From Bacteroidaceae bacterium (lineage in GTDB: Bacteria; Bacteroidota; Bacteroidia; Bacteroidales; Bacteroidaceae): a DNA stretch of 38,860 bases. The notes beneath the pieces are model-generated. The model worked only from the letters and a program-made list of their open reading frames with translations. It searched no databases and had not been told where the DNA came from. The position numbers were made by a program, and so were the translations under genes. Positions 25,170 through 33,708 of this stretch are shown one piece after another. The first letter of the stretch is position 1. Each line of letters begins with the position of its first letter. The stretch spans positions 1-38,860 of the forward strand of contig JAFUKC010000024.1 of assembly GCA_017467885.1 (NCBI GenBank). Reading direction: 5' to 3'.

Positions 25170-27839
25170 TTAGAAACGGAGGCCGATATTCAGATAAGCG
25201 TTGAATGCGCTTGCGTAATACAAATTAGGGTTTTTAGTGAACTTGTATATTCGTGCATCGGTTGTGTTGTCCAAATTGTATTTTATGTCTCCACGGTTTT
25301 GTTCGTATCCGCCTGTAATCATATCCCGGTTGTTCAATATATTGTTGAGGCTTAAGTTTATGTTAAGACGTTTACCGCCACGCAGATTGATGCTTTTACC
25401 AATCGAGGCATCTAACATGAAACCGCCCTCGCCTTTAAACTGCGAAGGAATGTTCAATATCTCGTTGCCGTTTTGGTCTATCACAGGATCGCCGACAACG
25501 TCTGCAAGTCGTGCGTAGGGTGATGCCGAAATGTATACACGGTCGTAATAATTAGCATTTGCACTCAAATACCAACCGTTGGTGTTATAATCCACACCAA
25601 AACTCAATGCGGTGAGCGGGGTTCCGTCCAAGTGCGCGCCATCCATGTATACAACATCTTCTTTTACAAATTGGGCATTCTCGCTTATGAGGAATCCGTT
25701 GGCATCTTTTGTGTACTCGGCATTGCCGATGCTTGCCACAAAATTGAAAGCAAGTGCCGATGTCACATTGTAGTTTATTGCGGCTTCAATACCATAATGT
25801 CTTTTTGCCAATCCGCTCATGGCCAAATATGTAAATGTCGATTCTGCATCGTTGTAGAATCCGGTCTGCTTGGTTATGTTGTTTATCAGCGTATAATAGG
25901 CTGCAATTTTCGCAGTAATGGGACCATAGGAGAGGCGATAGGCAAATTCCTGATGCCAGATTCTTTCATTGCAAAGGCCGTTTATGTAGTCGTTGCGCAT
26001 ACGCGGTGCAACAAAAGCGTTGTAGGCAACCGGGGCGCGCTCTTGAAGGCCGAAACCAAACGATATCATATTGTTGCCATTAATATTCCATAAAGCAGCA
26101 AGTTTTGCTCCTCCGGCAAGGAATTTGGCTGTTCCGCTGCTCCCTTTAGAGTTATCCTTTGCTCTGCCGTTACGCATGTTTCCGTAACGTTCCATAGTCG
26201 TTCCGTCTATATGTGCTTCAGCTGAAATTTGGAAATTACTTTCGCTGTATGTGTATTGTCCGAAAAGATTCATCTTGTTGACATATATGTCGTAGTCGTA
26301 CCCGAATACGTCACCTTCTTCTATTTTTCGGTTGGGATTATCCATGTCATTCTGAATATAATCGCTCTCGTAACCGAAATCTCTTACCGAGAATTTGTCG
26401 ATGTCGGTGTAGCGGTCGGCACCCATAAGGTCGCTCATGGTTTTATAGTGCATGCCTTTGTTTGTACTCAAATTAATACCGGCTGCAATTTTGCTGTGAT
26501 TGTTGAACTCGTGGTTCAATATGGATGCAAGGCTTAACATCAACTGGTCGTTGTGACGTTCCTCTACATAGTAGAGAGCTTCGCCGCCGTTGGCATTTGA
26601 TTGGCGGTTAGCAAAATACATGTAATCCCAGTCGAGTTGTCTGTTTGCTTTGCTTGCCTTCCAATAGTTATAGCTTTCCCACCATGTAGCCAATTCATCC
26701 TCGGTTGGTTCATAATTCAGGTCCCATACATCATAGGCGGCACTTGGCATTTTTTTATAGTAGTTCGGACGTGGGTCGGCTGCGTTGCCGTTCCAGCCGA
26801 GAGCTGTTGTTCCGTAGTTTGAATACTTGCCTGCAACCGAGGTCGTCAATTTTGTTTCGCGGTCTATTTGCCAATCCCAAGTGAAAAGGATGGTAGGTTC
26901 ATAAGAGGTAACAACACGTGCGTTGCGTTTTTCCCCATTCTGATATCCCCAGTTTGGGTTGTAATAGTGGCTGTTTGCCAACCAATATGCCTCCTCGGTG
27001 GCAGCACCTTGTTGTGCACGCTCGGTGGGAGAGCCCCAATGTGAAACAGAAATCGAATGTTTGTCGTTTATGATTTTCTGTGCGCTGAAGAAATAGCCTA
27101 AAGAGTTGTAGAATGTACCCTCTATAACACCTTCGTTTGCCCAACGATACGAGGCCGAGCCTGTGAACGCCCAACCGTTGTTCATCAGCCCGGTGGAATA
27201 GGTGTACATAATACGTGCAAGATAGTTACGATTGCAACCTACAAGTGACAGTTTATGCCCTGCAGCATATTGGCTTGCACGCATGTTTATATTGCTGGCT
27301 CCGGCAATATCGCTGTGTCCGAATCCTGCATTTTCGAGGTAGGTTGCCCCTTCGCGGTTACGGGTTGCGTCGTTAAGACCGCCAATCATACCGTAGCTGA
27401 AGTTTCCGCGCTCGGCATCGTTAAGCAATACCCCGTTTGCATAAACATTGTTGTATTGGTTGTCGTATGCTCTTATGCGAAATCGCATAGGGCTGAACAG
27501 GTAACCAACTTCAGAAAGGAAATAATCGTCGTTCGACGAGGTTATTGCCGATGAACCTTGTATTACATCTTCGTCCTCGTTCAGCTGCCCTTCGGAGAAT
27601 GTAAATGCGTCCTTGTCGTCATTTGTTGCGATGTTTACGATTGCACTTGTCTCGCCAAGTAGCAATGTATCCATCGGTAAACGTTTTACAGGGTCTTTTT
27701 TAATCTCCTTATTCACAGCAGCATTGCTGTTGAACGGCGCTCTGTTTAGATTTGTATTGACTTCTGTTGTTTGTGCATAGGAAGTGAAAATCCGGATGCT
27801 GCATAATAACATTGCCAAATACTTTGAAAAAGTACTCAT
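25170..27839 (-). CDS. TonB-dependent outer membrane receptor
   Basis: This 889-residue outer-membrane receptor has a signal peptide (cleavage near SYA-Q at 21-23), a non-canonical N-terminal region (about 24-120) and then the plug and a 22-strand barrel. The plug carries VYANGVLLNDAERGNFSYG and GASNINMRAS, corresponding to the usual iNGxp and GvINI motifs, and the protein ends in aromatic YLNIGLRF, as barrel proteins do. The usual Bacteroidetes CarboxypepD-like domain and SusD partner are absent, so it is not a SusC-type glycan importer. It heads the operon with the DUF5689 and tandem-module lipoproteins, divergent from the nuclease-family gene. Confidence 0.86.
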   Translation of the reverse strand: MSTFSKYLAMLLCSIRIFTSYAQTTEVNTNLNRAPFNSNAAVNKEIKKDPVKRLPMDTLLLGETSAIVNIATNDDKDAFTFSEGQLNEDEDVIQGSSAITSSNDDYFLSEVGYLFSPMRFRIRAYDNQYNNVYANGVLLNDAERGNFSYGMIGGLNDATRNREGATYLENAGFGHSDIAGASNINMRASQYAAGHKLSLVGCNRNYLARIMYTYSTGLMNNGWAFTGSASYRWANEGVIEGTFYNSLGYFFSAQKIINDKHSISVSHWGSPTERAQQGAATEEAYWLANSHYYNPNWGYQNGEKRNARVVTSYEPTILFTWDWQIDRETKLTTSVAGKYSNYGTTALGWNGNAADPRPNYYKKMPSAAYDVWDLNYEPTEDELATWWESYNYWKASKANRQLDWDYMYFANRQSNANGGEALYYVEERHNDQLMLSLASILNHEFNNHSKIAAGINLSTNKGMHYKTMSDLMGADRYTDIDKFSVRDFGYESDYIQNDMDNPNRKIEEGDVFGYDYDIYVNKMNLFGQYTYSESNFQISAEAHIDGTTMERYGNMRNGRAKDNSKGSSGTAKFLAGGAKLAALWNINGNNMISFGFGLQERAPVAYNAFVAPRMRNDYINGLCNERIWHQEFAYRLSYGPITAKIAAYYTLINNITKQTGFYNDAESTFTYLAMSGLAKRHYGIEAAINYNVTSALAFNFVASIGNAEYTKDANGFLISENAQFVKEDVVYMDGAHLDGTPLTALSFGVDYNTNGWYLSANANYYDRVYISASPYARLADVVGDPVIDQNGNEILNIPSQFKGEGGFMLDASIGKSINLRGGKRLNINLSLNNILNNRDMITGGYEQNRGDIKYNLDNTTDARIYKFTKNPNLYYASAFNAYLNIGLRF

Positions 27840-28048
27840 ATTGTTAATTTTTAATAGTTTTGTACATTGTTAGTGTTTTTTATGCCTAAAATCTTACGAA
27901 GATGGTAAAAATTGCTTTTTGTAGCAAGTATTTTATTATAAAAAATTATTAAAACTTTATTTCTTTATTTTTAATCAGTATAATTCCGGTTTTACCATTT
28001 AAAATTACTACTTTTACAAAAATTATAACCATCGAATAATAGAAACAA
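27840..28048. promoter_or_regulatory. Divergent promoter region between receptor and nuclease-like gene
   Basis: This 209-bp AT-rich gap must drive both directions. On the minus strand a TTTTTACCATCTTCG stretch (near plus 27900) resembles the TATCTTCG -7 box of other genes here. On the plus strand TACTTTTA (28009-28016) is a weak -7 candidate. No strong palindrome is visible. Confidence 0.35.
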
Positions 28049-29089
28049 ATGAAAAGAACTTCTCTGCTTTTGCTATTTTCATGTATTGCTGCCTTTTATA
28101 GCTGTGAGTTATCGGCACAAAAAAAATATGAATTGTACAGCGTTGGCTTCTACAACCTCGAGAACCTGTTTGATACCATTCATGATAAAGGAAAGAATGA
28201 TTTTGAGTATTTACCCGAAGGAACCAATAAGTGGGGAACTATGAAGTATCGCAGCAAGTTAAAGAATATGGCTACGGTACTTAACGAAATGTCGACAGAT
28301 ATGTTGCCTATGGGTATGGCTGCAGTTGGTGTTTCAGAGATAGAAAACAGTCGTGTACTTGCCGACCTGGTGTCACACGAGGTGTTGGCACATCGTGGTT
28401 GGAGTTTTGTGCATATTGAGGGGCCCGATGCGCGTGGTGTCGATTGTGGTTTGTTGTATAATCCCAAGTTATTCACTCCTGTTGCAAGCAAATTGGTCCC
28501 TTATTTAACAGAGGACAATGATAGTACATACAAAACACGTGGTTTTCTCACAGTAAGCGGTGATATGGCGGGTGAGCGTGTGCATATTATAGTTAATCAT
28601 TGGCCTTCGCGATATGCAAAATCACCGGCCCGCGAACGTGCCGGTGTACTTGTGAAGGCTGTTAAGGATTCTCTTTTGGATGCAGAACCTGCTTCAAAGG
28701 TTATAATAATGGGTGATATGAATGACGACCCCGATGATAAAAGTATGGCTAAATGTCTTGGGGCTGTTCGAAAGCAGCAACAACTGAAAAGGTCGACCGA
28801 TTTATATAATCCTTGGTGGAATATATTGCGTAACAATGGATTGGGTACGCTTAAATATCGTGGAAAGTGGAATCTGTTCGATCAGATTGTTGTCAGCGCC
28901 GGCCTTGTGGGTAAGGATCGTAGTACATTGAAATACTACAAACCCGAAATTTTTACACGCAGTTATATGTTGCAACAGGAGGGGAAATATAAAGGTTCGC
29001 CCAAACGTACACACGCAAGCGGAGTGTGGCTTAATGGATACAGCGACCATTTGCCTGTGATAATTTATCTTATAAAAGAACGTAAATGA
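28049..29089 (+). CDS. Secreted endonuclease/exonuclease/phosphatase-family enzyme
   Basis: This 346-residue exported enzyme of the DNase I-like fold has an N-terminal signal (LLLLFSCIAAFYSC). The Cys at 19 fits either a lipoprotein or simple cleavage near SAQ. Catalytic motifs are complete: FYNLENLFD with Asn36 and Glu38, VSEIEN (Mg-binding Glu), VNHWPSR (His), GDMNDDP with Asp223 and Asn225, and YSDHLPV with Asp333-His334. The set fits a Mg-dependent phosphodiesterase that cuts nucleic acids or sugar/lipid phosphates. It is divergent from the TonB receptor operon, which suggests that it feeds that receptor. The exact substrate is unknown. Confidence 0.87.
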   Translation: MKRTSLLLLFSCIAAFYSCELSAQKKYELYSVGFYNLENLFDTIHDKGKNDFEYLPEGTNKWGTMKYRSKLKNMATVLNEMSTDMLPMGMAAVGVSEIENSRVLADLVSHEVLAHRGWSFVHIEGPDARGVDCGLLYNPKLFTPVASKLVPYLTEDNDSTYKTRGFLTVSGDMAGERVHIIVNHWPSRYAKSPARERAGVLVKAVKDSLLDAEPASKVIIMGDMNDDPDDKSMAKCLGAVRKQQQLKRSTDLYNPWWNILRNNGLGTLKYRGKWNLFDQIVVSAGLVGKDRSTLKYYKPEIFTRSYMLQQEGKYKGSPKRTHASGVWLNGYSDHLPVIIYLIKERK

Positions 29090-29131
29090 TATAAATGAAG
29101 AGAGCGATTTTGTCGCTCTCTTCATTTATAT
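29089..29131. terminator. Bidirectional terminator overlapping two stop codons
   Basis: The arms 29089-29107 and 29113-29131 pair perfectly over 19 bp with a 5-nt loop (TTTTG). The outer AT-rich ends supply T-rich tracts in both directions. The TGA of the nuclease-like gene ends at 29089 and the sod stop lies at 29126-29128, so the hairpin includes parts of both stop codons. Confidence 0.9.
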
Positions 29132-29743
29132 ATTCAATCGGCTTTCTATCATCTCCCAATCGACAATTTCCCATAAGCGTTTTACGTGTTCGGCTCTACG
29201 GTTCTGATAGTCCAGATAATAGGCATGTTCCCATACATCAATTCCGTACAATGGTGTCATCTTATGCCTTAAAGGATTGTCGCCATTGTGGCAATTAATT
29301 ACAGCGAGTTTGCCACTCTCCTCCTGTGCAAGCCACACCCAACCGGAACCAAAAAGTGTTGAGGCGGCCTCTTCCATTTTTTGTTTCAGAGTATCGAAAT
29401 TTCCGAAATCGAAATGTATGGAATTTTGCAAGGTGCCGTTCGGGCGGTTGTTTGCCGGGGGATATGGTGTAAACTGCTCGAAGTACAGAGCATGATTAAG
29501 AACCTGTCCGGCATTGTTCAATAATGGCCCTTCGGGTGCCTGTATGACAATTTCGCGTAATGTCATTGTCTCATATTCGGTGTCCTTAACTAGGCGGTTG
29601 AAGTTATCTACATACGTTTGCAGATGCTTGCCGTAGTGATATTCTATTGTTGCCTGGCTGATTACCGGAGCCAGTGCTCCTGCCGGATAAATAAGAACAG
29701 GCATTTGATAGCCTGTTACGTTGCTTCTTACAATTGTACTCAT
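29126..29743 (-). CDS. sodB: Superoxide dismutase (Fe/Mn type)
   Basis: This 205-residue enzyme converts superoxide to hydrogen peroxide and oxygen in the cytoplasm. The four metal ligands are present: His36 in YHYGKH, His84 in GQVLNH, Asp169 and His173 in DVWEHAYYLDYQNR. Gln80 just before the second His is the Fe-SOD arrangement, though Bacteroidetes enzymes of this group can work with either Fe or Mn. The start is uncertain: residues 1-13 (MSTIVRSNVTGYQ) lie before the usual MPxLxY start, and the ATG at 29704 would give the standard length. It is convergent with the nuclease-like gene. Confidence 0.95.
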   Translation of the reverse strand: MSTIVRSNVTGYQMPVLIYPAGALAPVISQATIEYHYGKHLQTYVDNFNRLVKDTEYETMTLREIVIQAPEGPLLNNAGQVLNHALYFEQFTPYPPANNRPNGTLQNSIHFDFGNFDTLKQKMEEAASTLFGSGWVWLAQEESGKLAVINCHNGDNPLRHKMTPLYGIDVWEHAYYLDYQNRRAEHVKRLWEIVDWEMIESRLNI

Positions 29744-29796
29744 GATGTTTCTTGATAAATATAGTTCAGCATTTATAACAAGGTTTCTCTTCTTAT

Positions 29797-29829
29797 GTTC
29801 GCAGGTCTGCCGATTTTTACATATCTTCG
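29797..29829 (+). promoter_or_regulatory. Possible helicase gene promoter
   Basis: TATCTTCG (29822-29829) with a GTTCG (29797-29801) 20 nt upstream is a near match to the Bacteroidetes promoter. It lies just before the helicase ATG and in the divergent gap to sod. Confidence 0.35.
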
Positions 29830-29849
29830 CAAAAGAAATCTACCGATAA

Positions 29850-32189
29850 ATGATGATAAATTACGAAGAAGAACTAAATGCAGCACAACTTGCCGCGGTA
29901 CGTTATCTCGACGGCCCTTCTCTGGTTATAGCAGGTGCCGGTTCGGGTAAGACGCGTGTGCTTACATATAAAATATCCTATCTTCTCGAGCAGGGTTACG
30001 AACCTTGGTCTATTCTTGCACTTACGTTTACCAATAAGGCGGCACGCGAGATGAAGGAGCGCATAGCCCGTCAGGTGGGTGAAAGAACTGCTTCATTCCT
30101 GTGGATGGGAACATTCCATTCTATTTTCTCGAAGATATTGCGTCGCGAGGCTTCGTTGTTGGGATACGATTACAATTTTACCATTTACGACCAAGGCGAT
30201 TCGCGCAGTTTGGTTAAGAGTATAATCAAAGAGATGCAACTCGATGATAAAATATATAAGCCTGCAAATATAGCCGAGAGGATTTCTTCGGCAAAAAGCA
30301 GGTTGATATTTGCCGAGGATTATGCCCGCGACCAAGGCCTTATCGGTGATGATGTCAGGGCAAGGATTCCATCTATGGCCGAGATTTACAGCCGTTATTC
30401 GGCGCGCTTACGGCAGGCCAATGCCATGGATTTCGACGATCTGCTGGTGAACACATACCGTCTGTTCGAGGATTATCCGGCCGTTTGCGATAAATATGCC
30501 GAGCAGTTCCGTTATGTCTTGGTCGACGAGTATCAAGATACCAATTACGTACAGGGTTGTATTGTGTGGCAACTAACCCGTATGCGCAAGGCAATATGCG
30601 TTGTAGGCGATGATGCACAAAGTATTTATTCGTTTCGTGGTGCCGACATAGGCAATATTCTTGGTTTTTCGGCAAAATACGGCAATGTAAAACTGTTTAA
30701 GCTCGAGCAGAATTATCGTTCTACAAAAACGATAGTAAATGCGGCAAACAGTCTTATAGCAAAAAACAGAGAACAGATAGAGAAGACGGTTTATTCCGAG
30801 CGTGGCGATGGTGAGCCACTTGCTGTTTTTTCTGCATATTCCGATTATGAAGAGGTGGATATAGTAGCCAACAAGATAGCCGAGCTGCGTCGTATGAATG
30901 GATATGATTATTGCGATTTTGCTGTCTTGTATCGTACTAATGCTCAATCGCGCATATTCGAGGAAAAGTTCAGGAAATCCCATATACCTTATAAAATATA
31001 TGGCGGACTTTCATTCTATCAACGTAAGGAGATTAAGGATGTGGTTGCATATTTTCGCTTGATATGTAATTGCCACGACGAGGAGGCTCTTAAACGTGTC
31101 ATCAATTATCCGGCTCGCGGCATAGGTGACACAACACTCGAAAAGGTGAAAAATGCAGCCATCAATCATTCGGTCAGTATGTGGACGGTTATTACACAAC
31201 CCCACGATTATGCTTTGGAGGTGAATAAAGGTGCACTTGCGAAGTTGCAAGGCTTTGCTTCGCTTATATCGCAATTTATTGATGCCGCAGCTGAAAAAGA
31301 TGCTTTGTCTGTTGCGCGCGAGGTTGTAAACTCAACCGGTTTGTGGTCCGAGGTGTTCAAGGATACGACTGTTGAAGGCCGCAGCCGCCAAGAGAATATG
31401 CAGGAGTTGATGAATGCCATAAACGATTTTGTGGACATGCGGCGCGAAGAGGGTAACGGGAATAACAAACTTGCCGATTATCTTGCCGAAGTGGCATTGT
31501 TGACCGATCTTGATTCAGATGATTCGGAGATGACCGATTATGTTACATTTATGACCATTCATTCGGCAAAAGGATTGGAATTTAAAACAGTCTTTATTGT
31601 TGGACTCGAGGAAGAACTACTGCCTAATTCCTTGGCGCAAAACTCGTTAAGTGAATTAGAGGAGGAACGTCGCCTGCTTTATGTGGCAATAACACGTGCA
31701 ATGAATCATTGTATTCTGTCATTTGCAAAAAGCAGATACAAATATGGCTCGTTCAACTTTACCGAACCAAGCCGTTTTATTAAAGAAATCGATTCGCGCT
31801 ACCTCTCTTTCAAGGGGCTTTCGAGTATCAATCCCGAATCGCGAGAAAGAGGAACTTCGGTGCGTGGTACGATGTTTTCAACACCAAACGAACATGTGTC
31901 ATATTCTTCATCTTTCAATAATAGGGCGAAGGTTGCATCGCCACCGGCAAAAGAACCCTCTGTTGCCGGGTCACGCTTCAAGCGTGTCAGCGATATTTCA
32001 AACGCTCCTTCAGCCGCTGCAAGTATAAACGGTTTGTCGGTGGGTACTGTTGTGGCTCATGAACGTTTCGGTGTAGGCGAAGTTGTGTCACTCGAGGGTG
32101 TGGGTGATAATGCAAAAGCTACAATTAAGTTTCGGAATGCAGGCGTAAAAACACTGTTGTTGAAATTTGCCCGCTTGACAATAAAATGA
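29850..32189 (+). CDS. uvrD: UvrD/PcrA-type ATP-dependent DNA helicase
   Basis: This 779-residue superfamily 1A 3'-5' helicase acts in nucleotide excision and mismatch repair and in clearing recombinase from DNA. Motifs are in order: Q-motif LNAAQLAAV, Walker A GAGSGKTR (29-36), TFTNKAAREMKERI, Walker B DEYQDTN (about 228), VGDDAQSIYSFRGAD (about 255-269), QNYRSTKTIVNAAN, TIHSAKGLEFKTVF, LLYVAITRA. The C-terminus (about 730-779, VGTVVAHERFGVGEVVSLEG) is the PcrA/UvrD RNA-polymerase-binding tudor-like domain. Length is slightly above the family norm. nspC follows 23 bp later. An alternative ATG one codon in is possible. Confidence 0.95.
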   Translation: MMINYEEELNAAQLAAVRYLDGPSLVIAGAGSGKTRVLTYKISYLLEQGYEPWSILALTFTNKAAREMKERIARQVGERTASFLWMGTFHSIFSKILRREASLLGYDYNFTIYDQGDSRSLVKSIIKEMQLDDKIYKPANIAERISSAKSRLIFAEDYARDQGLIGDDVRARIPSMAEIYSRYSARLRQANAMDFDDLLVNTYRLFEDYPAVCDKYAEQFRYVLVDEYQDTNYVQGCIVWQLTRMRKAICVVGDDAQSIYSFRGADIGNILGFSAKYGNVKLFKLEQNYRSTKTIVNAANSLIAKNREQIEKTVYSERGDGEPLAVFSAYSDYEEVDIVANKIAELRRMNGYDYCDFAVLYRTNAQSRIFEEKFRKSHIPYKIYGGLSFYQRKEIKDVVAYFRLICNCHDEEALKRVINYPARGIGDTTLEKVKNAAINHSVSMWTVITQPHDYALEVNKGALAKLQGFASLISQFIDAAAEKDALSVAREVVNSTGLWSEVFKDTTVEGRSRQENMQELMNAINDFVDMRREEGNGNNKLADYLAEVALLTDLDSDDSEMTDYVTFMTIHSAKGLEFKTVFIVGLEEELLPNSLAQNSLSELEEERRLLYVAITRAMNHCILSFAKSRYKYGSFNFTEPSRFIKEIDSRYLSFKGLSSINPESRERGTSVRGTMFSTPNEHVSYSSSFNNRAKVASPPAKEPSVAGSRFKRVSDISNAPSAAASINGLSVGTVVAHERFGVGEVVSLEGVGDNAKATIKFRNAGVKTLLLKFARLTIK

Positions 32190-32212
32190 TACAAAGATAA
32201 AACAACATAAAT

Positions 32213-33382
32213 ATGAATGACGAACAAATAAAAAGCATACCATCGCCTTGTTATGTGATGGAAGAGAGTCTTTTGCGACGTAACCTCTCGTTAATCAGTC
32301 GTGTTGCAAGCGAGGCCGGTGTAGAAATTATATTGGCTTTCAAAGCATTTGCCTTGTGGAAAAGTTTTCCTATTTTTCGTGAATATATAAATTCTGTTAC
32401 AGCAAGCTCACTCTTCGAGGCGCGTTTGGCGTTCGAAGAGTTTGGTTCTCGTGCACATGCATTCTCTCCGGCATATACCGATGAAGAATTTGATGAAATA
32501 ATGCACTGTTGCAGCCACATTTCGTTCAATTCGCTGACTCAATACGAAAGGTTCTATTCTCGTACAACATCATCGAAACATCCTGTTTCGTGTGGAATTC
32601 GCATCAATCCCGAGTATTCCGAGATTGAAACCGAACTTTATAATCCTTGCGCGCCGGGCAGTCGATTCGGAATGACAGCCGATATTCTTCCCGAGGAACT
32701 CCCCCGCGGAATTGAAGGTTTCCATTGTCATTGTCATTGCGAATCCGATTCCTATGCTCTTGAACATACATTGGAACATATTGAAGCTAAATTCGGAAAA
32801 TGGTTGCCTATGATTAAGTGGCTCAACCTTGGCGGAGGCCATCTTATGACGCGAAAGGATTATGATGTAGAACATCTTATAGGCCTGCTGAAAGGTTTGC
32901 GTAAGAGGTATCCCAATCTGCAAATTATATTGGAACCCGGCTCGGCATTTGCATGGCAGACAGGCTCGTTGGTGTCGTCGGTGGTAGACGTCGTGGAGAG
33001 TCGCGGAATACGTACCGCTATTCTTAATGTTAGTTTTACATGTCACATGCCCGATTGTCTCGAGATGCCGTATCAGCCGGTTGTGCGTGGAGCAGAATCT
33101 CTTCCGGCCGATGCTGTTAAAAATGCCGCTCCCGGTGAGAACATCTATCGTTTGGGTGGCAACAGTTGTCTTAGCGGCGATTATATGGGAAGTTGGCGCT
33201 TCGAAAAACCGTTGCAGGTAGGCGATAGAGTAGTGTTCGAAGATATGATACATTATACAACTGTAAAAACCAATATGTTCAATGGCATATCGCATCCAAG
33301 CATTGCATTATTGCACGAAACGGGAGAATTAGAGATGTATAAAGTGTTTGAATACGAAGATTACCGCAATAGAATGTGCTGA
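32213..33382 (+). CDS. nspC: Carboxynorspermidine decarboxylase
   Basis: This 389-residue cytoplasmic PLP enzyme of the alanine-racemase-fold decarboxylase family makes norspermidine or spermidine from the carboxy precursor in the alternative polyamine pathway. Lys44 in LAFKAFALWK binds PLP, GFHCHCHCES lies in the phosphate region, the glycine loop is NLGGGH, and the active-site Cys319 is in NSCLSGD. Length is normal. It may share a transcript with the helicase gene. A strong terminator follows, then the acquired element. Carboxyspermidine dehydrogenase, its usual partner, is not in the window. Confidence 0.95.
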   Translation: MNDEQIKSIPSPCYVMEESLLRRNLSLISRVASEAGVEIILAFKAFALWKSFPIFREYINSVTASSLFEARLAFEEFGSRAHAFSPAYTDEEFDEIMHCCSHISFNSLTQYERFYSRTTSSKHPVSCGIRINPEYSEIETELYNPCAPGSRFGMTADILPEELPRGIEGFHCHCHCESDSYALEHTLEHIEAKFGKWLPMIKWLNLGGGHLMTRKDYDVEHLIGLLKGLRKRYPNLQIILEPGSAFAWQTGSLVSSVVDVVESRGIRTAILNVSFTCHMPDCLEMPYQPVVRGAESLPADAVKNAAPGENIYRLGGNSCLSGDYMGSWRFEKPLQVGDRVVFEDMIHYTTVKTNMFNGISHPSIALLHETGELEMYKVFEYEDYRNRMC

Positions 33383-33395
33383 TTTAGCTACCATG

Positions 33396-33440
33396 CATCC
33401 CTTATCTAATATAGGTGAGGGATGTTTTTTTTCTTTTTTT
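33396..33440 (+). terminator. nspC terminator
   Basis: CATCCCT (33396-33402) pairs with AGGGATG (33418-33424), extended by wobble pairs, and is followed by an uninterrupted T-rich tract of about 16 nt with one C. This is a classical intrinsic terminator and marks the edge of the conserved backbone. Confidence 0.9.
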
Positions 33441-33708
33441 ATGAAAAATTACGGTTCTCAGAGCAAAAAAGTTGAAATTCTGCGTTTTGAACTGAGCCAT
33501 AACGCATTAAACAGAAAACCTCGGAAATAGTAACGATGGCAATTTGGCAAAGAAACGCAAGGTAATGAAATAGAACGGTTGCCAAGTCATTACCCGATAA
33601 TGCAGAAAGGTTTTTCTTTGTGTCGTCACGTTTCATCGTTCTGCGTTAGTTTGCATATCAATGTATAACTCGCTGACAACTAATTTTGTAACCAAAAAAG
33701 ATTAGATT
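33441..33708 (+). promoter_or_regulatory. Probable attachment-site region upstream of the integrase
   Basis: This 268-bp gap holds no gene. It has the short-repeat pattern expected of an att region with integrase arm sites: a direct repeat TTCTGCGTT (33478-33486 and 33639-33647) and inverted repeats TTGGCAA/TTGCCAA (33544-33550, 33579-33585) and GGTAATGA/TCATTACC (33561-33568, 33587-33594), which are interleaved. A TAATTTTG box (33681-33688) is a -7 candidate for the integrase. The core crossover site cannot be fixed because the other end of the element is not in the window. Confidence 0.45.

Noticed and set aside
25170-27839. SusC/NanO-type assignment for the TonB receptor
   Set aside because: No SusD or NanU partner, no N-terminal CarboxypepD-like domain, and it is separated from the nan genes by a strong terminator.
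33348-33530. 60-codon plus frame over the nspC end and terminator
   Set aside because: It crosses a strong intrinsic terminator and has no conserved-looking sequence.
33441-33708. CRISPR array or small RNA in the integrase upstream region
   Set aside because: The repeats are only 7-9 bp, not regularly spaced, and no spacer-repeat pattern exists; an att region fits better. I saw no CRISPR array anywhere in the window.
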